A DNA stretch of 6,901 bases from Thermodesulfovibrionia bacterium (GCA_947258735.1 CAMYJJ010000158.1:1-6901), one strand, 5' to 3'; shown: positions 1 to 5,684, counted from the first letter of the stretch. Numbers and translations are program-made. Notes: generated from the sequence alone by a model not told the origin.

Positions 1-221
1 CCTTTGCATTCGAGTTTATAGGTATCGAATTCACCCGCTGGCACGCTGACGCGCTCCTGGGCTTTTACTTTGCACTTCCGCGTTGAGACCCATGGCTTGC
101 TCCCATCGTGATAGCTACCCCTGAATTTGTATTCAAATTTAGATTTTGAGTGAAGCGGCCAGGGGCTGCCTTTGGTCTTGGTGATCGTCTGCGTTCCGCT
201 TGTTCCGTTACAGTTCTTCCA
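1..221 (-). CDS. 3' part of an unrecognised protein with a VPAG-x-F motif, 5' end lost at a junction
   Basis: The minus strand is open through this whole segment and reads like a real protein. It begins near SWKNCNGTSG, passes through a polar stretch containing KFEYKFRGSYHDG and WVSTRKCKVK, and reaches ERVSVPAGEFDTYKLECK at the window edge. The VPAG-x-F-[DE]-T-Y-K pattern resembles the core strand motif of DUF3108-like periplasmic or lipoprotein-associated domains; that link rests on the motif only. The C-terminus lies outside the window. On the upstream side the plausible protein ends where the CRP-family coding sequence begins on the other strand, and a stop appears in this frame near 290. 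There is no start codon with a ribosome binding site at the boundary, so the N-terminus appears missing. The segment looks more GC-rich (about 50%) than its right-hand neighbour. Function unknown. Confidence 0.45.
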
Positions 222-595
222 TGATAAAGATAAGGCGTCGTGACCTGGTGAAATTAATAGACATGTACCCTGTGCTGAAGGCAGATATTACAGCATATTT
301 AAGTGAAAAACTCTCTGACGCATACGATATGCTGCAGCAGTTATCCACTGAGATCGTCGAAAGAAGAATTGCAGCGGTGCTGCTGAAACTTTCCGAGAAA
401 ATAGGTATCGAGGACTCTGACTACAGGAAAATAGATTTTTCCCTTACCCGTAAGGAAATTGCTGAAATGGTGGGATCTTCAACTGAAACATGCATCCGCA
501 CAATGAGCAGATTTCAGAAAATGGGAATGGTAAAATCCTCAAAAAGCAGTATTCTGGTAAACGAAGAGGCCCTGACCAGTTTTCTGGAGCATTAG
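200..595 (+). pseudogene. CRP/FNR-family regulator, C-terminal DNA-binding part only
   Basis: The 131-residue reading frame matches the C-terminal half of CRP/FNR regulators. The end of the sensor domain is IKIRRRDLVKLIDMYP (residues 9-24), followed by the long dimerisation helix (about 25-60, ending VERRIAAVLLKLSEKIG). A winged helix-turn-helix covers about 79-131, with LTRKEIAEMVGSSTETCIRTMSRFQKMGMVK carrying the two DNA-reading helices; it is split here for brevity at E86 and T95. A complete family member has about 220 residues with an N-terminal cNMP-binding-type beta roll, which is absent: the frame has a stop at 182-184, and the upstream DNA encodes an unrelated protein on the other strand. 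The first about six residues (from a TTG) are probably junction sequence; an internal ATG at 221 has no clear ribosome binding site. Without the sensor domain this is best regarded as a remnant, or as an assembly junction. No target site can be inferred. Confidence 0.8.
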
Positions 596-653
596 TTCAG
601 GATTGCTCTTTCATCTTATGTAGCACTCGTTTCTAGAAGTTAATAAAACATAC

Positions 654-727
654 TGTCATTCTGATCTTGATTCAGAATTTCATGTTTATAATGAGTTATG
701 AGACCCTGAAATAAATCCAGGGTGACA
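654..727. repeat. two-hairpin intergenic palindromic repeat
   Basis: The block starts GTCATTCTGA and ends CCAGGGTGAC. Each half folds on itself: ATTCTGA (658-664) pairs with TCAGAAT (672-678), and ACCCTG pairs with CAGGGT in 702-724. The outer GTCA/TGAC ends are complementary. This design, two imperfect hairpins between GTCA...TGAC ends, is that of widespread dispersed intergenic repeats in bacterial genomes. It may also act as a weak transcript end after the regulator remnant, but no T-tract follows either stem. Confidence 0.6.
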
Positions 728-802
728 AGTTTTTTCTTCCGCTACATCTACCAGATAGTTGTAGACCTGAATCAGTGTCTATCCATTAACTCAATGTGTC
801 TT

Positions 803-832
803 TCATTCCGGCAGTCAGGATGCGGGTATGAC
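803..832. repeat. degenerate copy of a TCATTCCCGC-type palindrome
   Basis: TCATTCCGGC (803-812) and GGGTATGAC (824-832) are imperfect inverted partners. They resemble the better-preserved palindromes at 899-926 and 1918-1950, so this is probably a decayed member of the same repeat family. Confidence 0.4.
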
Positions 833-840
833 GGTTCGAA

Positions 841-860
841 GTTTGATTATACGATCAAAC
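841..860. repeat. perfect short inverted repeat (7-bp arms)
   Basis: GTTTGAT (841-847) and ATCAAAC (854-860) are perfect inverted complements around a 6-base loop. No T-run follows, so it is not a canonical terminator. No neighbouring gene explains it; it could be a protein-binding dyad or repeat debris. Confidence 0.4.
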
Positions 861-863
861 ACT

Positions 864-1034
864 AATTAGAGTCTGTGTAAAATTCAGTATCTCTGTCTGT
901 CATTCCCGCAGTCCTTAGGCGGGAATCCAGTCTTTCCAAAGGCTTCTGGATGCCTGCATACCGCAGGCAGGCCCGATTACTAACTTCGGGCATGACAAAA
1001 ACAAAAAACAGCAATTTATACACAGACACAAATT
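864..1034. repeat. nested inverted-repeat element (MITE-like)
   Basis: Outer arms 864-884 (containing GTCTGTGTA) and 1013-1034 (containing TACACAGAC) are inverted complements apart from one single-base gap and two substitutions. Inside lies a second palindromic unit at 899-996, with ends GTCATTCCCG and CGGGCATGAC (one mismatch). It can fold as successive hairpins: ATTCCCGC/GCGGGAAT (902-909/919-926, perfect 8 bp), CCAG/CTGG (927-930/946-949), TGCCTGC/GCAGGCA (951-957/963-969, perfect 7 bp) and CCCGA/TCGGG (972-976/986-990). There is no coding capacity. It looks like one non-autonomous element or repeat inside another; the transposase acting on it is not identifiable. Confidence 0.6.
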
Positions 1035-1111
1035 AATCTTTTTTCCACACATGACAATTATCATACTAATTCCAGAATGCAGGGTATATTATTAGGTTAA
1101 GAAAAGATAAA

Positions 1112-1156
1112 AACCATTAGCATTAATGGTTGAATCGTAAGATCATATACTGATCT
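1112..1156 (+). promoter_or_regulatory. tandem short hairpins in the leader of the 105-aa gene
   Basis: AACCATTA (1112-1119) and TAATGGTT (1124-1131) form a perfect 8-bp stem with a GCAT loop. AGATCA (1140-1145) and TGATCT (1151-1156) form a 6-bp stem with a 5-base loop, ending five bases before the ribosome binding site AAGGAG (1161-1166). If transcribed they would be 5'-UTR hairpins; if not, they could be operator dyads. No convincing -35/-10 pair could be assigned nearby; TATATT at 1085-1090 is the best -10 candidate. Confidence 0.35.
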
Positions 1157-1174
1157 AAGAAAGGAGTATCGGTT

Positions 1175-1492
1175 ATGGCTACTAAAAATATAGACATAAA
1201 CAACTACTGCGAATGCCTGTACTCGGAACTGTCCAACATCAAGGACAGCCTGGATGCTTTTCTGACACAGATTGACCTTCTGGAGGGAAAGGATAAAGGT
1301 CATTTCAGCTCCCATACCAAACATCTTAATGAACTGATTAAGAATGTTGAATGGAAAATGGAGATCTTTGCCAAAGAGTGCCCTGTTGACTGGGGTAAAT
1401 TCGGCGAACATGCTGAAAGCAGCACATCTGTACCTTCAGCAGATTCACTGAAGAATAAAGATTTTCCTTCACCCGGTTATGCAGGTGGATAA
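1175..1492 (+). CDS. small helical protein of unknown function (105 aa)
   Basis: I do not recognise a function. The ATG at 1175 has a good ribosome binding site, AAGGAG at 1161-1166 with 8-base spacing, and the gene ends just before a strong terminator, so it is very likely expressed and monocistronic. Residues 5-70 read as two amphipathic helices (CECLYSELSNIKDSLDAFL, then about 42-66 with HTKHLNELIKNVEWKMEIFA) joined by a charged turn LLEGKDKGH. A CPVDWGKFGEH segment (residues 69-79) follows, then a low-complexity Ser/Pro tail ending GYAGG. Three cysteines (12, 14, 69) include a C-x-C pair; the spacing does not match a metal site I can name. There is no signal peptide or membrane segment, so it is probably cytoplasmic. 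From memory, similar short proteins with Gly-rich tails occur in Nitrospirota-like genomes, but this is not checked. Confidence 0.8.
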   Translation: MATKNIDINNYCECLYSELSNIKDSLDAFLTQIDLLEGKDKGHFSSHTKHLNELIKNVEWKMEIFAKECPVDWGKFGEHAESSTSVPSADSLKNKDFPSPGYAGG

Positions 1493-1513
1493 CTGCTGTT
1501 AGTTCATTGACAT

Positions 1514-1559
1514 AAGAACTCCTGTTACATTTATAAGGTGTAACAGGAGTTCTTTTTTT
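1514..1559 (+). terminator. strong rho-independent terminator
   Basis: A perfect stem pairs AAGAACTCCTGTTACA (1514-1529) with its complement at 1539-1554. The loop has nine bases and seven T residues sit at the 3' side (1553-1559). It lies 22 bases after the stop of the 105-residue gene. There is no matching A-run on the other side, so it works in the plus direction only, and it separates this gene from the next small gene. Confidence 0.95.
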
Positions 1560-1670
1560 GTCCTTTTCATATCATTCATATAATCATTATACTCATGACA
1601 TATATCATATTCATCTTCTGAGGATCGTCGTAATATGTATTTAGAAACAGGAGCGAGGGAGGTGAGTTTT

Positions 1671-1874
1671 ATGAAATATGAATTGGCATGTAACTGCGGT
1701 GAAACCGTATCAGTGGATGCATCTACACGTGAAGAGGCCCTTACAAAAGTCAAAGGGATAATGAATGAGGATGCTATCAAACAGCATATGCAGGAAAAGC
1801 ATCCGGGACAGCCTTTGATGACAATTGAACAGGCCCATGCAATGGTGGACCAAAATCTGCATCCGGTCAGTTAA
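1671..1874 (+). CDS. DUF1059-like small protein (67 aa)
   Basis: The start is set at ATG 1671 because GGGAGGTG (1657-1664) lies at correct spacing; an in-frame ATG at 1635 would add 12 residues encoded by the ribosome-binding region itself and has no site of its own. The protein begins MKYELACNCGETVSVDAST, then a helix EEALTKVKGIMNEDAIKQHM, an EKHPGQPLM turn, and a final helix IEQAHAMVDQNL. This order (short beta hairpin with Cys, an acidic helix, a conserved His before a loop, a closing helix) resembles DUF1059 proteins of similar length, whose function is unknown. No signal peptide or membrane segment is seen. A possible -10, TATAAT at 1579-1584, lies between the preceding terminator and this gene but lacks a convincing -35. 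The gene appears independently transcribed. Confidence 0.75.
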   Translation: MKYELACNCGETVSVDASTREEALTKVKGIMNEDAIKQHMQEKHPGQPLMTIEQAHAMVDQNLHPVS

Positions 1875-1917
1875 GATAAGAAATAAAAGACCGTCGAACA
1901 GCGAGTGTCGTACCTCG

Positions 1918-1950
1918 AGTCATTCCCGCATTTTTTTAGCGGGAATGACT
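1918..1950. repeat. perfect GTCATTCCCGC-type palindrome
   Basis: AGTCATTCCCGC (1918-1929) and GCGGGAATGACT (1939-1950) are perfect 12-bp inverted arms around a nine-base loop with seven T residues. It shares the TCATTCCCGC core with 899-909. It lies 44 bases after the DUF1059-like gene, and could block transcription in either direction, but the T-run is in the loop rather than after the stem. It is a dispersed repeat first and only possibly a terminator. Confidence 0.75.
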
Positions 1951-2025
1951 AATACTTTATTTATTCTGCAGGTAAATATGTGCTGACATATACTCCAAGA
2001 ACAGATGCAGAATTCCGGAGACAAT

Positions 2026-2060
2026 CCATTACCCATTACCCATTACCCATCACCCATCAC
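2026..2060. repeat. heptamer tandem array upstream of the antiporter (5 units)
   Basis: Five consecutive 7-base units: CCATTAC three times (2026-2046), then CCATCAC twice (2047-2060). On the minus strand this gives four GGG tracts (complement of 2032-2034, 2039-2041, 2046-2048, 2053-2055), each separated by four bases, which fits the G-quadruplex pattern. The array ends about 35 bases upstream of the antiporter's putative -10 element. Confidence 0.85.
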
Positions 2061-2092
2061 CTGTCTCATTAGCACTCCCTTGTAACATACTG

Positions 2093-2101
2093 TGATATAA
2101 T
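2093..2101 (+). promoter_or_regulatory. putative extended -10 promoter of the antiporter
   Basis: TGATATAAT contains a consensus TATAAT (2096-2101) preceded by the TGn extended -10 motif. No good -35 hexamer sits 16-18 bases upstream, as often happens with extended -10 promoters. Transcription would start near 2108, about 29 bases before the ATG. Confidence 0.5.
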
Positions 2102-2136
2102 TTTATGGAAGATCACTTTAATGAAAGGTCTTACAT

Positions 2137-3387
2137 ATGATAACCACCCAGCTAATGCTGAGTCTTCTTTTAATTCTTGTTGTGGCATGGGCAATGGGAA
2201 GCATTTTTGCCCGTTACGGACTTCCCTTTGTTCTTGGTGAACTGGTTGCGGGAATTATCATAGGTCCTCCTCTTCTTGGCCTGATAGGCCCCTCCCCTGC
2301 CATTGAGCTCCTTGCCGAACTTGGTATTTTCTTTGTTATGTTTCATACAGGCATGGAAATGGACCCAAAGGAACTGGTAGAGCACCTCTGGCCTTCTCTT
2401 GCTGTTGCCATAGGAGGATTTATCCTTCCCTTTGCTCTTGGTTATTTTACCACCCGTGCCTTTGGAGGAACCATTAATCAGGCACTGTTTATCGGCATGG
2501 GTATTTCAATAACTGCCATTGCGGTCCAGTCTGTTATATTACACTCTCTCCGGATAAGTACAACGTACATCGGTCACATAATTATTGGTGCAGCCATAGC
2601 AGACGACATACTCTCATTAATAGGTTTGTCCGTATTAATAGGTCTGGCAAAAAGCGGGACAATTGAGGTTTCAGGCTTATTCATTCTCATCGGTAAAGTC
2701 ATCGGTTTCTTTATTTTTACCATTCTGATAGGACATTTTGTAATGCCCAGATTAACCACCAGGCTGCATGACCGGGAAGGAAAGGCTTTCACCTTTGCCA
2801 TGGCCTCAGCATTACTTATGGCCTACCTGGCCGAATTGGCGGGACTGCACCTGATCATAGGAGCTTTTCTTGCCGGTCAGTTTGTTAGAAAGGAAATTAT
2901 GGATGAAAAGATTCATCATGCCATCAGCGACCGTTTTTACGGATTAAGTTATGGTTTTCTCGTGCCAATATTCTTTGCCTCGCTTTCATTTCATCTTCAC
3001 CTGAACTGGGATATCTCATTCCTGTTTTTTGCTTTATCCATTACTGCTGTCGCAATACTAGGCAAGCTTATTGGCTGCGGTCTCGGGTATGCCATATTTA
3101 AAAGAAATTACTGGGAGTCTGTCATTGTCGGATTCGGCATGAACGGCCGCGGTGCAGTGGAGATCGTTGTAGCGTCCGTTATTATTAAACTGAGTGATGA
3201 ACTCCTCATAGCTGATCCGGGCATGGACCCCCTGTTAACGCAGGACCAGTTTTCGGCACTCATATTAATGGCCTTCATTACAACATTAATGGCCCCTCTT
3301 ACGCTAAGGTGGTCTGTCAACAAAGCCTGCAGTTCTGATGAGTCTGCCGCTTTTTGTACGTTATGGAATAACAATCAATTGAAGTGA
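2137..3387 (+). CDS. CPA2-type cation/proton antiporter (Kef-like membrane domain)
   Basis: A 416-residue, almost wholly hydrophobic protein of the sodium/proton exchanger family (PF00999), expected to make 12-13 inner-membrane spans and exchange Na+ or K+ for H+. Visible family features are the LPFVLGELVAGIIIGP segment (29-44), FFVMFHTGMEM (65-75), the unwound helix GISITAIAV (122-130), the paired aspartates AADD-type IADD (154-157) that carry ions in CPA2 members, GAFLAGQFVRKE near 243-254, and FGMNGRGAVEIVVA near 331-344. Unlike KefB/KefC it has no C-terminal RCK/TrkA nucleotide-binding domain, so its length matches the exchanger domain alone. The exact ion cannot be told. The start ATG has AAAGG at 2124-2128, eight bases away. 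The last 20 residues are polar and look unconserved. It stands alone, bounded by heptamer arrays on both sides, and converges on dus. Confidence 0.93.
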   Translation: MITTQLMLSLLLILVVAWAMGSIFARYGLPFVLGELVAGIIIGPPLLGLIGPSPAIELLAELGIFFVMFHTGMEMDPKELVEHLWPSLAVAIGGFILPFALGYFTTRAFGGTINQALFIGMGISITAIAVQSVILHSLRISTTYIGHIIIGAAIADDILSLIGLSVLIGLAKSGTIEVSGLFILIGKVIGFFIFTILIGHFVMPRLTTRLHDREGKAFTFAMASALLMAYLAELAGLHLIIGAFLAGQFVRKEIMDEKIHHAISDRFYGLSYGFLVPIFFASLSFHLHLNWDISFLFFALSITAVAILGKLIGCGLGYAIFKRNYWESVIVGFGMNGRGAVEIVVASVIIKLSDELLIADPGMDPLLTQDQFSALILMAFITTLMAPLTLRWSVNKACSSDESAAFCTLWNNNQLK

Positions 3388-3396
3388 TTGAAAAAA

Positions 3397-3434
3397 ATCG
3401 AGCGTTGTGCGTCTGTCCCTGGTTCATGCTCGAT
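3397..3434. repeat. loose inverted repeat between the convergent antiporter and dus genes
   Basis: ATCGAGC (3397-3403) and GCTCGAT (3428-3434) are perfect 7-base complements with a 24-base loop, and GCTCGAT is directly repeated as GCTCGAC (3435-3441). Seven A residues (3391-3397) precede the left arm, so a transcript from the minus strand would have a stem followed by U residues; it may weakly terminate dus transcription. No better terminator is seen between the convergent genes. Confidence 0.35.
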
Positions 3435-3483
3435 GCTCGACAGTCATCAGTCGTCGCAGTTCAACACACATCGATCAACAGAT

Positions 3484-3546
3484 CCCTAACCCCTAACCCC
3501 TAATCCCTAACTCCTAATCCCTAACTCCTGTCTCCTGACTCCTGTC
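3484..3546. repeat. heptamer tandem array overlapping the 3' end of dus (9 units)
   Basis: Nine degenerate 7-base units: CCCTAAC, CCCTAAC, CCCTAAT, CCCTAAC, TCCTAAT, CCCTAAC, TCCTGTC, TCCTGAC, TCCTGTC. The four left-most G-tracts on the minus strand (complement of 3484-3486, 3490-3493, 3497-3500, 3505-3507) are spaced by three or four bases and fit the G-quadruplex pattern; they resemble telomere repeats by sequence only. The right three and a half units lie inside the dus reading frame and provide its stop codon. Confidence 0.9.
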
Positions 3547-4561
3547 CTTCACCCTCAGGAGGTGCATATACCGAAAATGCTCTTTTATGTTCAATGTCAT
3601 GCATGTGATCATATAGCTCATCAATCATGGCCATCATCTCATCTTGTGTATTTTTCAGAAATGCCCGGACTTTCAGTTCTTTTGCCGGCAGACCCCTCAC
3701 ATACCATCCGTAAAATTTTCTGAACCTGATGACGCCGAATTTCTCACCGGAGAATTCTATGTTTGCAAGGAGATGTTTTTTCATTGTCTCTGTCAATTCA
3801 TCTATACCGGGCCTTGGAGGCACTTCTCCTGTTTTCATATACGCGGCAGTTTCATTAAACAGCCAGGGATTGCCAAGAGCACCTCTCGCAATTGCAACTC
3901 CGTCACATCCGGTCTGATCAAACATCTTCTTGATGAGATAGGGGCTTAAACCATCTCCGCTTGCAACAACAGGAATTGAGACAGACTCTTTGACTTTCCG
4001 TATATGGTCATAGTCAACGTTACCCTTATACTTTTGCGCCCTAGTTCTGCCATGAATAAAAATACATTGTGCACCTGCATCCTCGGCACTTATTGAGACC
4101 TCCTTTGCATTGACTGATGTACTGTCCCAGCCTGAACGTATCTTGACAGTTACAGGCAGATCGGTATTGTTCACAATGAGTTTTAATATGCCATGCAGTT
4201 TGTCAGGATCTTTGAGCAGTCCTGCCCCCCTCCCCTTAGTGGCTACCTTGTTTACCGGGCAGGCCGCATTGAAATCAATAAGATCAAAAGAATCCTTCGG
4301 CAGGTTGTCCATTGCTCTCAGAATGGACTCATCATCATCACCAAGAAGCTGTACCCCCAAAGGCCTGTCCTCCGGTTGAGTCATAATCATTTTTAACGTG
4401 TTTTTACTTTTGTAAGCAAGGGAATTGGTACTCACCATTTCTGTGAAAGCAAGAGAACAGCCAAACGGCCTGACCGTCATCCGGTAAGGCAGGTCTGTAA
4501 TCCCTGCCATCGGGGCCAGAAGCAGAGGAGAGTTGAGGATTAAATTTCCGATCTTAAACAC
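3521..4561 (-). CDS. dusB: tRNA-dihydrouridine synthase, DusB-like
   Basis: This FMN enzyme reduces specific uridines to dihydrouridine in tRNA using NADPH. The 346-residue product has the Dus TIM barrel: LLLAPMAGITDLPYR (13-27) binds FMN, FNAACPVNKV (97-106) contains the catalytic acid Cys101, VKIRSGW (139-145) holds Lys140, IHGRTR (169-174) includes His170, SGDG (201-204) and GVAIARGALGNPW (221-233) bind the flavin phosphate. A helical tRNA-binding domain follows (about 250-325). The motif at 98-102 reads NAACP where NxGCP is usual. The start codon is GTG; the frame has a stop just upstream and no ribosome binding site precedes it. The last nine residues and the TAG stop are encoded by heptamer repeats, so the tail is unlikely to be native. 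It reads in the same direction as the helicase and was probably its operon partner before the mobile element entered between them. Confidence 0.95.
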   Translation of the reverse strand: MFKIGNLILNSPLLLAPMAGITDLPYRMTVRPFGCSLAFTEMVSTNSLAYKSKNTLKMIMTQPEDRPLGVQLLGDDDESILRAMDNLPKDSFDLIDFNAACPVNKVATKGRGAGLLKDPDKLHGILKLIVNNTDLPVTVKIRSGWDSTSVNAKEVSISAEDAGAQCIFIHGRTRAQKYKGNVDYDHIRKVKESVSIPVVASGDGLSPYLIKKMFDQTGCDGVAIARGALGNPWLFNETAAYMKTGEVPPRPGIDELTETMKKHLLANIEFSGEKFGVIRFRKFYGWYVRGLPAKELKVRAFLKNTQDEMMAMIDELYDHMHDIEHKRAFSVYAPPEGEGQESGDRS

Positions 4562-4568
4562 AAAACAT

Positions 4569-4574
4569 ATTATA
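4569..4574 (-). promoter_or_regulatory. possible -10 box giving a leaderless dus transcript
   Basis: The minus strand reads TATAAT at 4574-4569, exactly seven bases before the dus GTG. If used, transcription would begin at or next to the start codon, which would explain the missing ribosome binding site. No -35 match is evident, and the box may be chance in the old helicase-dus junction. Confidence 0.3.
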
Positions 4575-4585
4575 CATCAAGGAGA

Positions 4586-4619
4586 AACGGATAAGGGGTC
4601 AGGGCTCGACAAACGACAA
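4586..4619 (+). repeat. left terminal inverted repeat (34 bp)
   Basis: It begins AACGGATAAGGGGTCAGG and ends CGACAAACGACAA, and is the exact reverse complement of 5664-5697. Its outer edge lies 24 bases from the dus start codon, in the dus upstream region. Confidence 0.92.
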
Positions 4620-4637
4620 CGATGGTATCTCACAGAA

Positions 4638-4658
4638 CAAGAATTCACCGTATTCTTG
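4638..4658. repeat. dyad overlapping the transposase -35 box
   Basis: CAAGAAT (4638-4644) and ATTCTTG (4652-4658) are perfect complements around TCACCGT. The right arm includes the first bases of TTGACA, so a protein bound here would block the promoter; the transposase itself is a candidate. It could also be a subterminal hairpin of the kind HUH transposases read. Both roles are inference. Confidence 0.4.
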
Positions 4659-4683
4659 ACATAAAATAGAATTATTTTATAAT
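4656..4683 (+). promoter_or_regulatory. consensus sigma-70 promoter of the transposase
   Basis: TTGACA (4656-4661) and TATAAT (4678-4683) are both perfect consensus hexamers with a 16-base spacer. Transcription would start near 4690, about 27 bases before the ATG, whose ribosome binding site is AGGGG (4707-4711). This is the best promoter in the window and points through the element, antisense, into the helicase gene. Confidence 0.8.
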
Positions 4684-4716
4684 CTAAATCTATCTTTTAA
4701 TATCTTAGGGGACATT

Positions 4717-5684
4717 ATGGCCAGACCTTTACGCATTGAATATAAAGGAGCTCTTTATCACGTAACAGCACGCGGTAATGAGAGAAGGAAGGTATTTTTT
4801 ACACCCTCCGACAATGAAAAGTTCTTGCAGTATATATCAGAGGCGATAAAAAATATGGCATATTGATCCACTGCTACGTTTTAATGACAAATCATTATCA
4901 TCTTATCATAGAGACTCCTGAGGCCAATCTGAGTAAGGCTATGCATTTTATAAACGGCTCATATACGAATTATATAAACTGCAAGAGGAAGAGAAGCGGT
5001 CATTTATTCCAGGGAAGATACAAGGCAATACTGGTTGCCAGGGACAATTATCTGTTGGAGTTAAGCAGGTATATACACCTTAATCCCGTCAGGACACAAA
5101 TGATACAGAGGCCGGAAGAGTATACATATAGCAGTTATAAAGCATACACAAGCCGGAAAAGAGAAAAATTGCTTACTAATGATCTCATACTGGGAATGAT
5201 GTCATCTCATAAAGCAGAAGGGAAAAAAGCATATCCTTTATTTGTTGAAGCATGTAATGGCAGGAAGCTTGAGGATCCGCAAAAAGAAGTTTACGGAGGG
5301 ATAATACTGGGTGGGACACGATTTATTAAAGAAACTCTGCAACAGATAAAGACTGAATATCTGCAAAAGGAAGGGATTAGCGAAAGGAGAGCATTACGTT
5401 CAACGCATAATATTGAGGAAATAATAGAAGTGGTTTCAAGTTACTTTAAAATAGATAAAGATGAAATGTTGACAAACAAACATTCAGAGCAGAGGAAGAT
5501 AGCAATTTATTTTGTAAAGCAGAGGACAGGAGCAGATAATAACCAAATCGGAGAAGTATTCGGGAGGACAAGCAAGGCAATAGCTAAAACGTATGAAAGA
5601 TTCAGAAAAGAGATAAAGAGCAACAGAAAACTTAGTACTAAAATAAAGAAAATTAAAAAGGATTTGTCGTTTGTCGAGCCCTGA
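4717..5684 (+). pseudogene. RAYT / Y1 HUH transposase with DnaA-like C-terminal domain, frameshifted
   Basis: The gene starts MARPLRIEYKGALYHVTARG, the usual start of REP-associated tyrosine transposases (Y1_Tnp, PF01797), and stops at TGA 4864 after 49 codons. Moving back one base at the A6 run (4848-4853) restores IKKYGILIHCYVLM and a product of about 322 residues. In that numbering the HUH metal motif is H60-Y61-H62 (TNHYHLIIE), the family segment SGHLFQGRYKA follows, and the expected catalytic tyrosine is Y119 in LSRYIHLNPV. Residues about 231-299 resemble the DnaA C-terminal DNA-binding domain (YFKIDKDEML, RKIAIYFVKQRTG, QIGEVFGR), a fusion known in some RAYTs. The tail is Lys-rich. The final LSFVEP and stop lie in the right terminal repeat. 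The break could be a mutation, a sequencing error in a homopolymer, or frameshifting. All catalytic residues except for the break are intact, suggesting recent loss. Confidence 0.9.

Larger units (their letters stand above)
596..1174. other. 579-bp gene-free interval rich in palindromes
   Basis: I see no credible protein in either strand here. The interval consists mostly of the repeats listed separately (654-727, 803-832, 841-860, 864-1034), plus a small dyad TTCTAGAA at 631-638 and the leader of the 105-residue gene from about 1050. No tRNA or other RNA gene is recognisable. Confidence 0.6.

Noticed and set aside
1635..1670. Upstream ATG start for the DUF1059-like protein
   Set aside because: The 12 extra residues are encoded by the ribosome-binding region of the ATG at 1671 and show no protein-like character.
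1918..1950. Rho-independent terminator of the DUF1059-like gene
   Set aside because: The stem is perfect but the T-run is in the loop and the 3' side is AATACTTTA. The core recurs in other intergenic positions, so a dispersed repeat is the better call.
2080..2101. TTGTAA (2080-2085) as the -35 of the antiporter promoter
   Set aside because: Its spacing to TATAAT is only 10 bases, too short for a sigma-70 promoter.
3484..3546. CRISPR array or telomere
   Set aside because: Units are 7 bases with no spacers, so it is not CRISPR. The likeness of CCCTAA to eukaryotic telomeres is by sequence only; the array is internal and neighboured by ordinary bacterial genes.
2170..4396. Several open frames antisense to, or in other frames of, the antiporter and dus genes
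   Set aside because: They overlap strongly conserved genes, lack ribosome binding sites and recognisable motifs, and are explained by the coding sequence on the other strand.
4863..5684. An independent, intact transposase starting at TTG 4863
   Set aside because: That start would remove the conserved N-terminal strand (MARPLRIEY...) which is present and in good order just upstream in another frame. No ribosome binding site precedes 4863.
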